Positions 17,620 to 27,873 of a stretch of 64,000 nt of DNA are shown piece after piece. Made by a program: the position numbers and the translations under genes. Under the pieces are notes generated by a model. It saw only the letters and a list, made by a program, of their open reading frames with translations. It was not told the origin of the DNA and did no database searches. Each line of letters begins with the position of its first letter. The stretch's first letter is position 1. Source of the DNA: Rhodococcus sp. HM1 (lineage in GTDB: Bacteria; Actinomycetota; Actinomycetes; Mycobacteriales; Mycobacteriaceae); contig NZ_JALPTB010000022.1 in NCBI RefSeq assembly GCF_023218075.1, forward strand, positions 25,279-89,278. The letters are read 5' to 3'.

Positions 17620-17676
17620 GGCTCTGTGTACTCCTCTGGTCGTCCATGATCGCCACCCACGGCGTCGGTCTCAGGT

Positions 17677-17964
17677 CTACGCTCGCCCGTCCAGAACTCG
17701 GCCGGGCGAGCGGGGCCGACGTTCGGGCACCGGATCCCACCCACCAGGGTGCCAGGGCGCACACTTGAGCAGTCGCACGATCGCCAGACAAGATCCGACG
17801 ACGACTCCTCGCGTGCGCAACGCCTCGACGGCGTATTCGCTGCACGTGGGAGTGAATCTGCAGGTCGGCATCCGTGTCGGCGACACGTACGTGCGGTACA
17901 GCTCGATGCAGAAGATCAGTGCCCGGGCCGGCGCCGAGCGGATCTTCGACCAGGCGGCAGTCAT
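17677..17964 (-). CDS. yidD: membrane protein insertion efficiency factor YidD
   Basis: A 95-residue member of the YidD family. It shows an amphipathic N-terminal helix (ARALIFCIELYRTYVSP) and the conserved cysteine block CRFTPTCSEYAVEALRTRG, then LLKCAPWHPGGWDPVP. YidD proteins assist YidC-dependent insertion at the inner membrane. The start overlaps the rnpA stop by 4 bases, which implies coupled translation. It matches Rv3922c. Confidence 0.95.
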   Translation of the reverse strand: MTAAWSKIRSAPARALIFCIELYRTYVSPTRMPTCRFTPTCSEYAVEALRTRGVVVGSCLAIVRLLKCAPWHPGGWDPVPERRPRSPGRVLDGRA

Positions 17965-18338
17965 GCCGACTGCCCCGAGTCCGCGAACAGGCCGAGCTTG
18001 GTGAGACCCGAACGGACCTGACGCTCGAGATCGCGGGAGGTCGCGGTGGCCGCACCGGGCAGAGCACGAAGGACGATGTCGGCGTCGGACGGAACATCGT
18101 TCACGATGCCGGCGCAGATATGACGAAGCCGGCGGGCGACTCGATGTCGAATCACCGCCGGCCCGACAGCCTTGCTCACGACCAGCCCGAAACGCGGGCC
18201 GTCGCTGTTCACCACGAACTCGGACCGATCCCTCTCGATCGCATGTACGACGAGATCGCGCCGACCTTGCCGGCGCCCGTGGCGGACTGTCTCGGAGAAG
18301 TCCGCGCGACGGCGCAGGCGGTGCGGCTCAGGCAGCAC
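17961..18338 (-). CDS. rnpA: ribonuclease P protein component
   Basis: A 125-residue RNase P protein that helps the catalytic RNA mature tRNA 5' ends. It starts with MLPEPHRLRRRADFSETVRH and carries the basic RNR-type block AVGPAVIRHRVARRLRHI (about residues 55-75). The start is the GTG at 18338. It is preceded by rpmH by 21 bp and overlaps yidD, the standard rpmH-rnpA-yidD-yidC order (Rv3924c-Rv3921c). Confidence 0.96.
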   Translation of the reverse strand: MLPEPHRLRRRADFSETVRHGRRQGRRDLVVHAIERDRSEFVVNSDGPRFGLVVSKAVGPAVIRHRVARRLRHICAGIVNDVPSDADIVLRALPGAATATSRDLERQVRSGLTKLGLFADSGQSA

Positions 18339-18359
18339 CCCGAGCTCCCGTTACCGGGA

Positions 18360-18503
18360 TCAGGCGGTGAGGGAGGCGCGGCCCTTGCGGCGACGCGCCG
18401 ACACGATCGCGCGACCCGCACGGGTGCGCATCCGGAGACGGAAGCCGTGAACGCGCGCGCGGCGGCGATTGTTCGGCTGGAACGTCCGCTTGCCCTTGGC
18501 CAC
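18360..18503 (-). CDS. rpmH: 50S ribosomal protein L34
   Basis: A 47-residue, strongly basic L34. The family pattern [20 protein letters not shown] and the C-terminal RRRKGRASL are complete. The start is a GTG at 18503 with GAGGAG upstream; the longer 82-codon frame runs into leader sequence. It opens the operon that includes rnpA, yidD, yidC and jag, and is transcribed away from dnaA. Confidence 0.96.
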   Translation of the reverse strand: MAKGKRTFQPNNRRRARVHGFRLRMRTRAGRAIVSARRRKGRASLTA

Positions 18504-18820
18504 GGTCGACACTCCTCGAAGTTCTGTGACGCCCGCAGGCGTCAGCGGTCTAACATTTTCGGAAATCGCATGACCCGTACCGAACGCGGCTGTGCAGCGA
18601 CGCAGCACGGATCCGTCACTGCCGTATGAGTGACTGTTCGAGGCTACTCGGAGCGGGGTGCGAAATCAAACCGCGCCACCTCGGCGGACGCAACCCGACA
18701 CGCCGCCTGCCTGCGGTTCCCCATGTCACGCAATGCATGTGACGACGGTCACCTGCGGTGTAGGCTCCCCTCATGGCTTCGCAGGGGACGAAGGTTCACG
18801 CGCACCACCGACTGTTGTCG

Positions 18821-18892
18821 CTGCCGGGTCACCGGCGATGTGCGCTGCCGGGTCACCGGCGATGTGTGCTGCCGTGCCACCGGCGATGTGCC
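18821..18892. repeat. 24-bp tandem repeat, three copies, upstream of dnaA
   Basis: Units at 18821, 18845 and 18869 share GCTGCCGGGTCACCGGCGAT with a few changes in the third. Each contains the near-palindrome CCGGGTCACCGG. The function is unknown. Confidence 0.92.
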
Positions 18893-19087
18893 CGCCCGCC
18901 GGTTTCGTGCCTCACTCGAGAACGACCCTGACCGAAGCGGTAAGCCGCGGTCCCACGGGGTTCATCGACAGGGGTGACTCGACCCCGGCGCCGATCGGGC
19001 GTCATCCGGACCCGCCGGTTCACTCGAACAGATCGTTCACCAGCGCCCTGCGACCTCCGCGACCCGCAGCAGGGCGTGACACGATGC

Positions 19088-19119
19088 TTGTCCACACCTG
19101 TGGATAATTGTGTGGAAAC
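19088..19119. promoter_or_regulatory. DnaA boxes before dnaA (autoregulation)
   Basis: TTGTCCACA (19088-19096), the actinobacterial consensus, faces TGTGGATAA (19099-19107, reverse of TTATCCACA) with a 2-bp gap. A third, weaker box, TGTGGAAAC, lies at 19111-19119. The cluster is 30-60 bp before the dnaA start and probably mediates autorepression. Confidence 0.85.
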
Positions 19120-19149
19120 TCGAACCCAGGAACTGTGGAGGACAGCTAC

Positions 19150-20754
19150 GTGACCGACGAGCCGAACGCGCTGGCCGATGTGTGGTCGGACGTCGTCGCC
19201 GAACTCACCGCCGACGGCGGTGCGCTGACCAAAGGCCAGAAAGCATGGCTTGCGCTGGTCAAACCGCTGACCCTCGCACAGGGATTCGCCCTGCTCTCGG
19301 TCCCGTCGTCGTTCGCGCAGGAGGCCATCGAGCGGGATCTGCGCGAGCCGATCCTGCGCTCGCTCAACCGTAATCTGGGCCATCGTGTGGAAGGCCTCGG
19401 CGTGCGGATCGAAGCGACCGAGGAGACCGGCGACCCCGGCGAGGACCCGTACGCGGTCCCGCGCGACACCCTGCCCCTGGAGGGGCTGCCGCTCGATGCC
19501 CGGCCGGCCGAGCCCCGCACCCGCAAGCCCAGCCCACGCGACATGGCTCAGCCCTTCCGGCACCGTCGTCTGTCGTCCCTCGACCACGAGGTGCTCGAGG
19601 TGGAGGCCGGCGAACTCGAGGAGGTCGACGACGATCGGGAGGCCATCACCGCCGTCCGCGAGTCGTGGCCGTCGTATTTCACCCAGCCGCCCGCCCCGAG
19701 CGCACCGGCGCCGTCGGGCGGTAGCAGCAGCCTCAACGCCAAGTACACCTTCGACACGTTCGTCATCGGCGCGTCGAACCGGTTCGCCCACGCCGCGGCG
19801 GTCGCGATCGCGGAGGCACCAGCCCGCGCCTACAACCCCTTGTTCATCTGGGGTGCGTCGGGCCTGGGGAAGACCCACCTGCTGCACGCCGCCGGCCACT
19901 ACGCGCAGCGGCTGTTCCCGGGCATGCGGGTCAAGTACGTCTCCACCGAAGAGTTCACGAACGACTTCATCAACAGCCTTCGTGACGACCGCAAGGTGGC
20001 ATTCAAGAAGCGCTACCGCGAGACCGACATTCTGCTGGTCGACGACATCCAGTTCATCGAGGGCAAGGAAGGTATCCAGGAGGAGTTCTTCCACACCTTC
20101 AACACCCTCCACAACGCGAACAAGCAGATCGTCGTGTCCTCGGACCGTCCGCCGAAGCAGCTCGCGACCCTCGAGGAGCGGCTGCGCACGCGGTTCGAAT
20201 GGGGCCTGATCACCGACGTGCAGCCGCCGGAACTCGAGACCCGCATCGCGATTCTCAGCAAGAAGGCCCGGATGGACCGGCTGGATGTCCCGCACGACGT
20301 ACTCGAGCTGATCGCCAGCCGGATCGAACGCAACATCCGGGAACTCGAGGGTGCCCTCATCCGTGTGACGGCGTTCGCGTCGCTGAACCGGCAGCCGCTG
20401 GATCTCACCCTCGCCGAGGTCGTGTTGCGCGATCTCATCCCGGACTCGACGGCTCTCGAGATCAACTCGGCCACGATCATGGCCGTGACCGCGGAGTACT
20501 TCGGTACGTCGATCGACGACCTGTGCGGCCCCGGCAAGGCACGGCCACTGGCACAGGCACGGCAGATCGCCATGTATCTGTGCCGGGAGCTGACGGACCT
20601 GTCGTTGCCCAAGATCGGGCAGACGTTCGGCCGCGACCACACGACAGTCATGTACGCGGACAAGAAGATTCGCAAGGAGATGACCGAGCGGCGCAAGGTC
20701 TACGACCAGGTGCAGGAGCTCACGGCACGCATCAAGCAGCGGTCCAAGCGCTGA
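19150..20754 (+). CDS. dnaA: chromosomal replication initiator DnaA
   Basis: A 534-residue DnaA. Domain I (about residues 1-95) mediates oligomerisation. A variable, Pro-rich domain II spans about 96-200. The AAA+ domain III carries Walker [12 protein letters not shown] (about residue 237) and Walker [15 protein letters not shown]. Domain IV ends with the DNA-binding signature [15 protein letters not shown]. It unwinds oriC and loads the helicase. The GTG at 19150 has GGAGG eight bases upstream; an upstream in-frame ATG at 19108 lies within the DnaA-box leader and is rejected. It is the counterpart of Rv0001. Confidence 0.98.
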   Translation: MTDEPNALADVWSDVVAELTADGGALTKGQKAWLALVKPLTLAQGFALLSVPSSFAQEAIERDLREPILRSLNRNLGHRVEGLGVRIEATEETGDPGEDPYAVPRDTLPLEGLPLDARPAEPRTRKPSPRDMAQPFRHRRLSSLDHEVLEVEAGELEEVDDDREAITAVRESWPSYFTQPPAPSAPAPSGGSSSLNAKYTFDTFVIGASNRFAHAAAVAIAEAPARAYNPLFIWGASGLGKTHLLHAAGHYAQRLFPGMRVKYVSTEEFTNDFINSLRDDRKVAFKKRYRETDILLVDDIQFIEGKEGIQEEFFHTFNTLHNANKQIVVSSDRPPKQLATLEERLRTRFEWGLITDVQPPELETRIAILSKKARMDRLDVPHDVLELIASRIERNIRELEGALIRVTAFASLNRQPLDLTLAEVVLRDLIPDSTALEINSATIMAVTAEYFGTSIDDLCGPGKARPLAQARQIAMYLCRELTDLSLPKIGQTFGRDHTTVMYADKKIRKEMTERRKVYDQVQELTARIKQRSKR

Positions 20755-20774
20755 CGGAGACACTCACATCGAAC

Positions 20775-20805
20775 GGGTCCGGACTCTCGAGTCCGGGCCC
20801 GTTTT
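20775..20805 (+). terminator. dnaA intrinsic terminator
   Basis: An 11-bp stem (20775-20785 with 20790-20800, one G-T pair), CTCG loop, then GTTTTC. It lies 20 bp after the dnaA stop. Confidence 0.85.
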
Positions 20806-20949
20806 CGTTCGTCCACAGTCCGTGCACAGGCTCTGCACACCTGTGAGGTATCCCGAATCTCGAGATCGGAAAACATCCTCACACCTGTGGACTAGCATGT
20901 GCAGAACGCGGAATCTCTGTGGACGAACGGTGCACCGATCGTGGATAGT

Positions 20950-20999
20950 CTCGAGATGTTCACATTCATCCTCGAGTAGTCCTCGAGTTCATCCTCGAG
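20950..20999. repeat. helically phased CTCGAG array in oriC
   Basis: CTCGAG begins at 20950, 20971, 20982 and 20994, with spacings of 21, 11 and 12 bp, close to whole helical turns. Three copies share the context TCCTCGAGT. Five more copies lie at 20786, 20859, 21126, 21143 and 21161. Confidence 0.85.
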
Positions 21000-21338
21000 T
21001 CATCCACCCCGTCGGACCGCGCGTCACCAGCGTAGACGGTCGTTACTCCACAGATTCCACACCCCCTATTACTGCTTTTGAGTTTCTTTCAAGAAAAACT
21101 CTTTGAAAACAGGGGGTGTGGAGCACTCGAGTCCACAGGCCTCTCGAGAGCGCCGACTCGCTCGAGCCCTCGGCTTTCCAAGCCGCAGTCGAAGGCATAC
21201 CGTGGAGCGACGTCCCCGATGCCACCTTTCGGTGTCGGGGCCCTGTGTCAGACTTCTAAGGACTTGGCAGCCCCCCGACGTGCACTGGAGCACGTCAGCT
21301 CGGACGAGAGGATCCACCGGCAGATGGAGCTTGGAACC

Positions 21339-22508
21339 ATGAAGTTTCGTGTTGCTCGCGAGGACTTCGCCGACTCTGTCGCTTGGGTGGCTCGCAGCCT
21401 CCCGTCGCGTCCTCCGGTCCCGGTCCTCGGCGGGGTACTGCTCGCGGCCGACGAGCAGGGCCTGACCGTCTCCGGTTTCGACTACGAGGTCTCCGCGCAG
21501 GTGCACGTCTCGGCCGAGGTGATCACGCCCGGTCAGGTGCTGGTGTCCGGCAAGCTGCTCGCGGACATCACCCGCGCGCTGCCGAACAAGCCCGTCGACG
21601 TCGTGCTCGACGGCACCCGCGTGCTCATCAACTGCGGCAGCGCGAAGTTCTCGCTGCCGACGATGCCCGTCGAGGACTACCCGCAGCTGCCGGAGCTGCC
21701 GCAGCAGACCGGGTCGCTGCCCGTCGACGTGTTCTCCGAAGCGATCAGTCAGGTCGCGGTCGCGGCCGGCAAGGACGACACGCTGCCGATGCTCACCGGC
21801 ATCCGCGTCGAGATCGACGGCACCGACATGGTCCTCGCGGCCACGGACCGGTTCCGTCTCGCGGTGCGCAAGGTCGAGTGGATGCCCACCGCGGAATCCA
21901 CCAGCTCGGCGGTGCTGGTTCCCGCCAAGACTCTCTCCGAGGCGGCAAAAACCGTTGGTGGTTCCGGTAATTCGCCCGTCCAGCTCGCGCTGGGCAGCGG
22001 ATCCGCGGTCGGTGCGGACGGGCTCCTGGGCATCGTCGCCGACGGCCGCCGCACCACCACGCGCCTGCTCGACGCCGAATTCCCCAAGTTCCGTCAGCTG
22101 CTGCCGACCGAGCACACCGCGATGGCGACCGTCGAGATCGCGCCGCTCGTCGACGCGATCAAGCGTGTCGCGCTGGTCGCCGAGCGCGGTGCCCAGGTGC
22201 GACTCGAGTTCGCCGACGGTGGCCTGCTGCTGTCGGCCGGTGGCGACGACGCCGGCCGGGCCGAGGAATCGCTGCCGGCCGAGTTCTACGGCGAGCCGCT
22301 CGTGATCGCGTTCAACCCCGGCTACCTGCTCGACGGGCTCGGTTCGCTGCACACCGAGAAGGTCTCGTTCGGCTTCACCACGTCGAGCCGTCCGGCGGTG
22401 CTGCGCCCGGCTCTCGACGAGGAGCCGGAGCCGGACGCGTCGGGCACCTTCGCCGCGCCGGAGAGCGACTACACGTACCTGCTGATGCCCGTGCGTCTGC
22501 CGGGCTGA
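21339..22508 (+). CDS. dnaN: DNA polymerase III beta subunit (sliding clamp)
   Basis: A 389-residue clamp made of three repeated folds (about 1-120, 125-250, 255-389). It has the early block [16 protein letters not shown] and ends with the conserved [10 protein letters not shown] tail. It tethers polymerase III to DNA and recruits repair factors. The start is uncertain: ATG 21339 (GGAG at 9 bases) or ATG 21324 (AGAGGA at 11 bases), the latter adding MELGT. It follows oriC and precedes recF by 25 bp, as in Rv0002-Rv0003. A gnd gene between them, seen in some relatives, is absent. Confidence 0.97.
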   Translation: MKFRVAREDFADSVAWVARSLPSRPPVPVLGGVLLAADEQGLTVSGFDYEVSAQVHVSAEVITPGQVLVSGKLLADITRALPNKPVDVVLDGTRVLINCGSAKFSLPTMPVEDYPQLPELPQQTGSLPVDVFSEAISQVAVAAGKDDTLPMLTGIRVEIDGTDMVLAATDRFRLAVRKVEWMPTAESTSSAVLVPAKTLSEAAKTVGGSGNSPVQLALGSGSAVGADGLLGIVADGRRTTTRLLDAEFPKFRQLLPTEHTAMATVEIAPLVDAIKRVALVAERGAQVRLEFADGGLLLSAGGDDAGRAEESLPAEFYGEPLVIAFNPGYLLDGLGSLHTEKVSFGFTTSSRPAVLRPALDEEPEPDASGTFAAPESDYTYLLMPVRLPG

Positions 22509-22533
22509 CCGGCACGGACGAGGTGAGCGGCCC

Positions 22534-23751
22534 GTGTACGTTCGCACCTTCTCACTGCGCGACTTCCGGTCCTGGGACGCCGTCTCGGTGGACCTGGTTC
22601 CGGGGCCGACGGTGCTGCTCGGGCGCAACGGCCACGGCAAGACCAACATGCTCGAGGCGCTGGGTTACCTCTCGACCCTGACCTCGCATCGCGTGTCCGG
22701 CGATGCGCCGCTGCTCCGCGCCGGCACGTCACGGGCGCTGGTGAGCGCACACGTCGTCAACGCCGGCCGCGAACTGGCCCTGGACGTCGAGATCAACGAC
22801 GGCAAGAGCAACCGCGCCCGGATCAACCAGTCGCCGACGCGGCGGCCCCGGGAGATCCTCGGAATCCTCCGGACCGTGCTGTTCGCCCCGGAGGACCTGT
22901 CGCTGGTCCGCGGCGATCCCGGCGATCGCCGGCGCTTCCTCGACGAACTACTCACAACCCGTACCCCCAGGCTGGGGGGCGTTCGTGCCGACTACGACAA
23001 GGTGCTGCGGCAGCGGTCGGCGCTGTTGAAGACCGCCGGCGGTGCCCTGCGCCGGGGTGCCCGCTCGGCGGACGGTGCCGGGGCCCTGGCGACGCTGGAC
23101 GTGTGGGACGGGCACCTGGCGTCGCACGGTGCCGAACTACTTGCGGCGCGTATCGCGCTGCTGCACGATCTGGCGCCGCACGTGGTCGCCGCGTACCGCT
23201 CGATCGCCCCGGAGTCGCGACCGGCGCTGCTGCGCTATCGCAGCAGTCTCGGCGACGCCCTTCCCCCGGAGTTCGCGGACCCGGCGCGCCGCCCCGAACC
23301 CGGGGACCGCGCGACGATCGAGGCGGCGGTCGTCGCGGCGCTGGCCGCCGCCCGGACCCGGGAGATCGAGCGGGGCGTCTGCCTGGTGGGTCCGCACCGC
23401 GACGAACTCGAGTTGGTGCTGGGTGATCAGCCGGCGAAAGGCTATGCCAGCCATGGGGAATCGTGGTCGTATGCGCTGGCGTTGCGGCTCGGTGCGTTCG
23501 AGTTGCTGCGGTCCGACGGCACCGATCCGGTGCTCATGCTCGACGACGTGTTCGCGGAGCTGGACCGGCGGCGGCGTACCGCGCTCGCGGCGGTCGCGGC
23601 GTCGGCCGAGCAGGTGCTGATCACCGCGGCGGTCCCGGAGGACGTGCCGTCCGAGCTTGCGGGGACCCGGTTCTCGGTGCGCGCCGAGGACACCGAGCGG
23701 GGCCGGTTGTCGGTGCTGACCCGAACCGAGGTCGAGGAGGTGCGGCCGTGA
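22534..23751 (+). CDS. recF: DNA replication and repair protein RecF
   Basis: A 405-residue SMC-like ATPase. Walker A is [13 protein letters not shown] (about residue 30), the ABC-type signature region is near [17 protein letters not shown], and Walker B is [13 protein letters not shown]. It directs RecA loading at gaps with RecO and RecR. The GTG at 22534 follows the dnaN stop by 25 bases. Its stop overlaps the dciA start as GTGA, so translation is coupled. Confidence 0.97.
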   Translation: MYVRTFSLRDFRSWDAVSVDLVPGPTVLLGRNGHGKTNMLEALGYLSTLTSHRVSGDAPLLRAGTSRALVSAHVVNAGRELALDVEINDGKSNRARINQSPTRRPREILGILRTVLFAPEDLSLVRGDPGDRRRFLDELLTTRTPRLGGVRADYDKVLRQRSALLKTAGGALRRGARSADGAGALATLDVWDGHLASHGAELLAARIALLHDLAPHVVAAYRSIAPESRPALLRYRSSLGDALPPEFADPARRPEPGDRATIEAAVVAALAAARTREIERGVCLVGPHRDELELVLGDQPAKGYASHGESWSYALALRLGAFELLRSDGTDPVLMLDDVFAELDRRRRTALAAVAASAEQVLITAAVPEDVPSELAGTRFSVRAEDTERGRLSVLTRTEVEEVRP

Positions 23752-24314
23752 ACGACGAGAACGGAAGCGTTTCTCCACATCATCCACAGGATGATCCACA
23801 GGAACCGTTGCGGGGCATCGATCTTGCGCGTCGTGCTCTCGAGGAGGCTCGAGCGGCCGCTAAGGCCAGCGGCAAGTCCGTCGGGCAGGGGCGTGCGTCG
23901 CGGGGACCGGTGCGGCCGCGTCGTCGTCGGCGTGGATGGTCCGGGCCCGGCCCCGACGAGCGCGATCCGCAGCCGTTCGGTGCGCTCGTGAACGCCCTGG
24001 CGAAGCAGCGCGGATGGTCCGGTCACGTGTCGGAGGGCACGGTGCTGGGCAGCTGGGCGCGTGTGGTGGGCGACGACATCGCCGCGCACGCATCCCCGAC
24101 GACGTTGCGCGAGGGCGTGCTGCACGTGTCCGCGGAGTCGACGGCGTGGGCGACGCAGCTGCGGATGATGCAGGCGCAGATCCTCGCGAAGATCGCCGCG
24201 GCGGTCGGGCACGGGGTGGTCAAGGAACTGCGGATCACCGGTCCGACGGCGCCGAGCTGGCGCAAGGGCGAGCGGCACATCCGCGGTCGCGGACCGCGCG
24301 ACACGTACGGCTGA
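23748..24314 (+). CDS. dciA: DciA-like replicative helicase loader (DUF721)
   Basis: A 188-residue protein with a disordered, Arg/Gly-rich N-terminus (residues 1-75) and a KH-like DUF721 domain (about 78-170: [20 protein letters not shown]). DciA is the widespread bacterial factor that acts on DnaB-type helicase at initiation; the mycobacterial orthologue is Rv0004. The start is the GTG overlapping the recF stop. Its first codons contain two DnaA-box-like sequences, TCATCCACA at 23780 and TGATCCACA at 23792. Confidence 0.9.
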   Translation: MNDENGSVSPHHPQDDPQEPLRGIDLARRALEEARAAAKASGKSVGQGRASRGPVRPRRRRRGWSGPGPDERDPQPFGALVNALAKQRGWSGHVSEGTVLGSWARVVGDDIAAHASPTTLREGVLHVSAESTAWATQLRMMQAQILAKIAAAVGHGVVKELRITGPTAPSWRKGERHIRGRGPRDTYG

Positions 24315-24457
24315 GCCGCAACCGTAGATTTATCTATAACCGAGTGTTACGTTAAATTCGCCCCGGCCGGAAAGGGTCTCGCACGGCCATCGGCGGATCG
24401 CTGGAAAGTGTTGTTGTTCAACGGTTTTCGTCGCTTCCTGTCACTCGGGAGGTTTCT

Positions 24458-25348
24458 GTGTCCACACTCACCGTCACCCGCGACTCGATCCGTCTCGAGG
24501 TCGTCGTCGAGGGGAATCCGCACGGCCCGACGCTCGTGCTCGTGCACGGCTGGCCCGACACGCACGCGCTGTGGGACCGCGTCGTGCCGCTGCTCACCGA
24601 CGAATTCCGCGTCGTGCGCTACGACAACCGCGGTGCCGGAGCCTCGAGTATTCCGCCGCGGGTGCGGGACTACCGGCTCAGGGAACTGGTCCGGGATCTG
24701 AACGCGGTCGTCGACGCGGTCGGCGGGGGACCGGTGCACCTGCTCGGCCACGACTGGGGTGCGGTGGTGTGCTGGGAGGCGGTGTGCGAGCCCGGCGCGG
24801 CCGGCCGCATCGCCTCCTACACCTCGGTGTCCGGACCGAACCTGGACCATCTGGGGTTGTGGATGCGCAGGAGCCTGCGCTCGGGCCGATTCGCCGGCCC
24901 GCTCGCCCAGGCCGTCGCGTCCGCGTACACGCTGGCGTTCCAGCTCCCCGGGGTGCCGGTCCCCGTCCTGCGGTGGGTGCTCGCCCCGAACTGGGCGCGT
25001 TTCGTCGGCCTGTTCGACCGCGCCGATCCGTCCGTCGTGTCGCCGGCGCCCACCCTCGCCGACGACATGGTGCACGGCCTGAAGCTCTACCGCGCCAACA
25101 TCCGGCGTCGGCTGGACTCGCCGCGGGAGCGCGTCACCGACGTGCCCGTTCAGCTCGTGCTGGCCGGCCGCGACCGGGCGGTGCGGCCCGTGGGATACGA
25201 GGACACCGAACGGTGGGTGTCGAACCTGCACCGGGAACGGCTCGATGCGGGACACTGGTCGCCGCGGACCCACCCCGGCGAGCTGGCCCGCCTGACCGGG
25301 AACTTCGTCCGGCAGACGGCCGAGCGGGAGTCTCCGCGGCAAATTTGA
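24458..25348 (+). CDS. alpha/beta hydrolase, epoxide-hydrolase/EphD-like
   Basis: A 296-residue alpha/beta hydrolase. The oxyanion motif HGWPDTH (about residue 29) and nucleophile elbow GHDWG with Asp (about residue 99) are typical of epoxide hydrolases and haloalkane dehalogenases. The catalytic His is probably in AGHWSPRTHP near residue 270. It resembles the hydrolase half of EphD-type proteins but lacks the SDR half. The start is a GTG at 24458 after GGGAGG. It is not part of the conserved mycobacterial order between Rv0004 and gyrB, so it is an insertion. The substrate is unknown. Confidence 0.85.
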   Translation: MSTLTVTRDSIRLEVVVEGNPHGPTLVLVHGWPDTHALWDRVVPLLTDEFRVVRYDNRGAGASSIPPRVRDYRLRELVRDLNAVVDAVGGGPVHLLGHDWGAVVCWEAVCEPGAAGRIASYTSVSGPNLDHLGLWMRRSLRSGRFAGPLAQAVASAYTLAFQLPGVPVPVLRWVLAPNWARFVGLFDRADPSVVSPAPTLADDMVHGLKLYRANIRRRLDSPRERVTDVPVQLVLAGRDRAVRPVGYEDTERWVSNLHRERLDAGHWSPRTHPGELARLTGNFVRQTAERESPRQI

Positions 25349-25365
25349 TGCGACGGGCCGCGTGA

Positions 25366-27543
<2,178 letters not shown>

Positions 27544-27873
27544 TGCCGGTGTGACGGCAGGGCACGAGTTGTGTTGCAAATCACAGCTTTTGCCCTGCCG
27601 TTTTCGCGTGTCGGTGGCGCACGCAATAGCGCGGGCACATTACCGGTGAGTACTATCTGCTGCGATCGTGTGTTCGCGATTGTCGATCGGGGGACGGCGG
27701 TGCCGGGGGAAATGGAAAGTTCTTCCGTATTCCCTGTATGTCCCGCTAAGGTGCCCTCACCCAGGAACGCCTCATTCGACTGCTTCCACGCGGTGCTTCG
27801 CGCCCGGTCGTCGGATCGGGTCGGGTGGAGTGCAGTGCAGAGTCGTGATCGGGGTGGAAGGAGAGCTTGATCC
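27544..27873. other. gyrB-conservon intergenic region
   Basis: This 330-bp gap holds the gyrB terminator at 27555-27604 and must carry the promoter of the five-gene operon that starts at 27874. I could not identify -35/-10 elements confidently. An RBS-like GGAAGGAGAG precedes the ATG. No gene is seen. Confidence 0.7.
27555..27604 (+). terminator. gyrB intrinsic terminator
   Basis: CGGCAGGGCA (27555-27564) pairs with TGCCCTGCCG (27591-27600), followed by TTTT. The 26-base loop contains a further small stem. It sits 12 bp after the gyrB stop. Confidence 0.85.

Larger units (their letters stand above)
18504..19149. other. rpmH-dnaA intergenic region (divergent promoters, 24-bp repeats, DnaA boxes)
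   Basis: This 646-bp spacer carries divergent promoters for rpmH and dnaA. Visible elements are a three-copy 24-bp tandem repeat at 18821-18892 and DnaA boxes at 19088-19119. No gene is supported; the open frame at 18658-19107 is low-complexity and lacks an RBS. A second part of the origin may lie here, as the rpmH-dnaA and dnaA-dnaN spacers both contribute in some actinobacteria. Confidence 0.7.
20755..21338. other. oriC: oriC, dnaA-dnaN spacer
   Basis: The 584-bp gap holds many DnaA-box-like 9-mers. The nearest to TTGTCCACA are TCGTCCACA at 20809 (+), TAGTCCACA at 20886 (-) and TCGTCCACA at 20918 (-). Weaker ones lie at 20940, 21044, 21053, 21117 and 21129. An AT-rich, T/A-tract segment at about 21067-21112 with an imperfect GAGTTT...AAACTC dyad is the likely unwinding element. 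Nine CTCGAG palindromes are spread through it. Position, boxes and AT-rich element agree with a mycobacterial-type oriC. Confidence 0.92.

Noticed and set aside
18658..19107. 149-codon open frame before dnaA
   Set aside because: Low complexity, spans the 24-bp repeats and ends in the DnaA boxes; no RBS.
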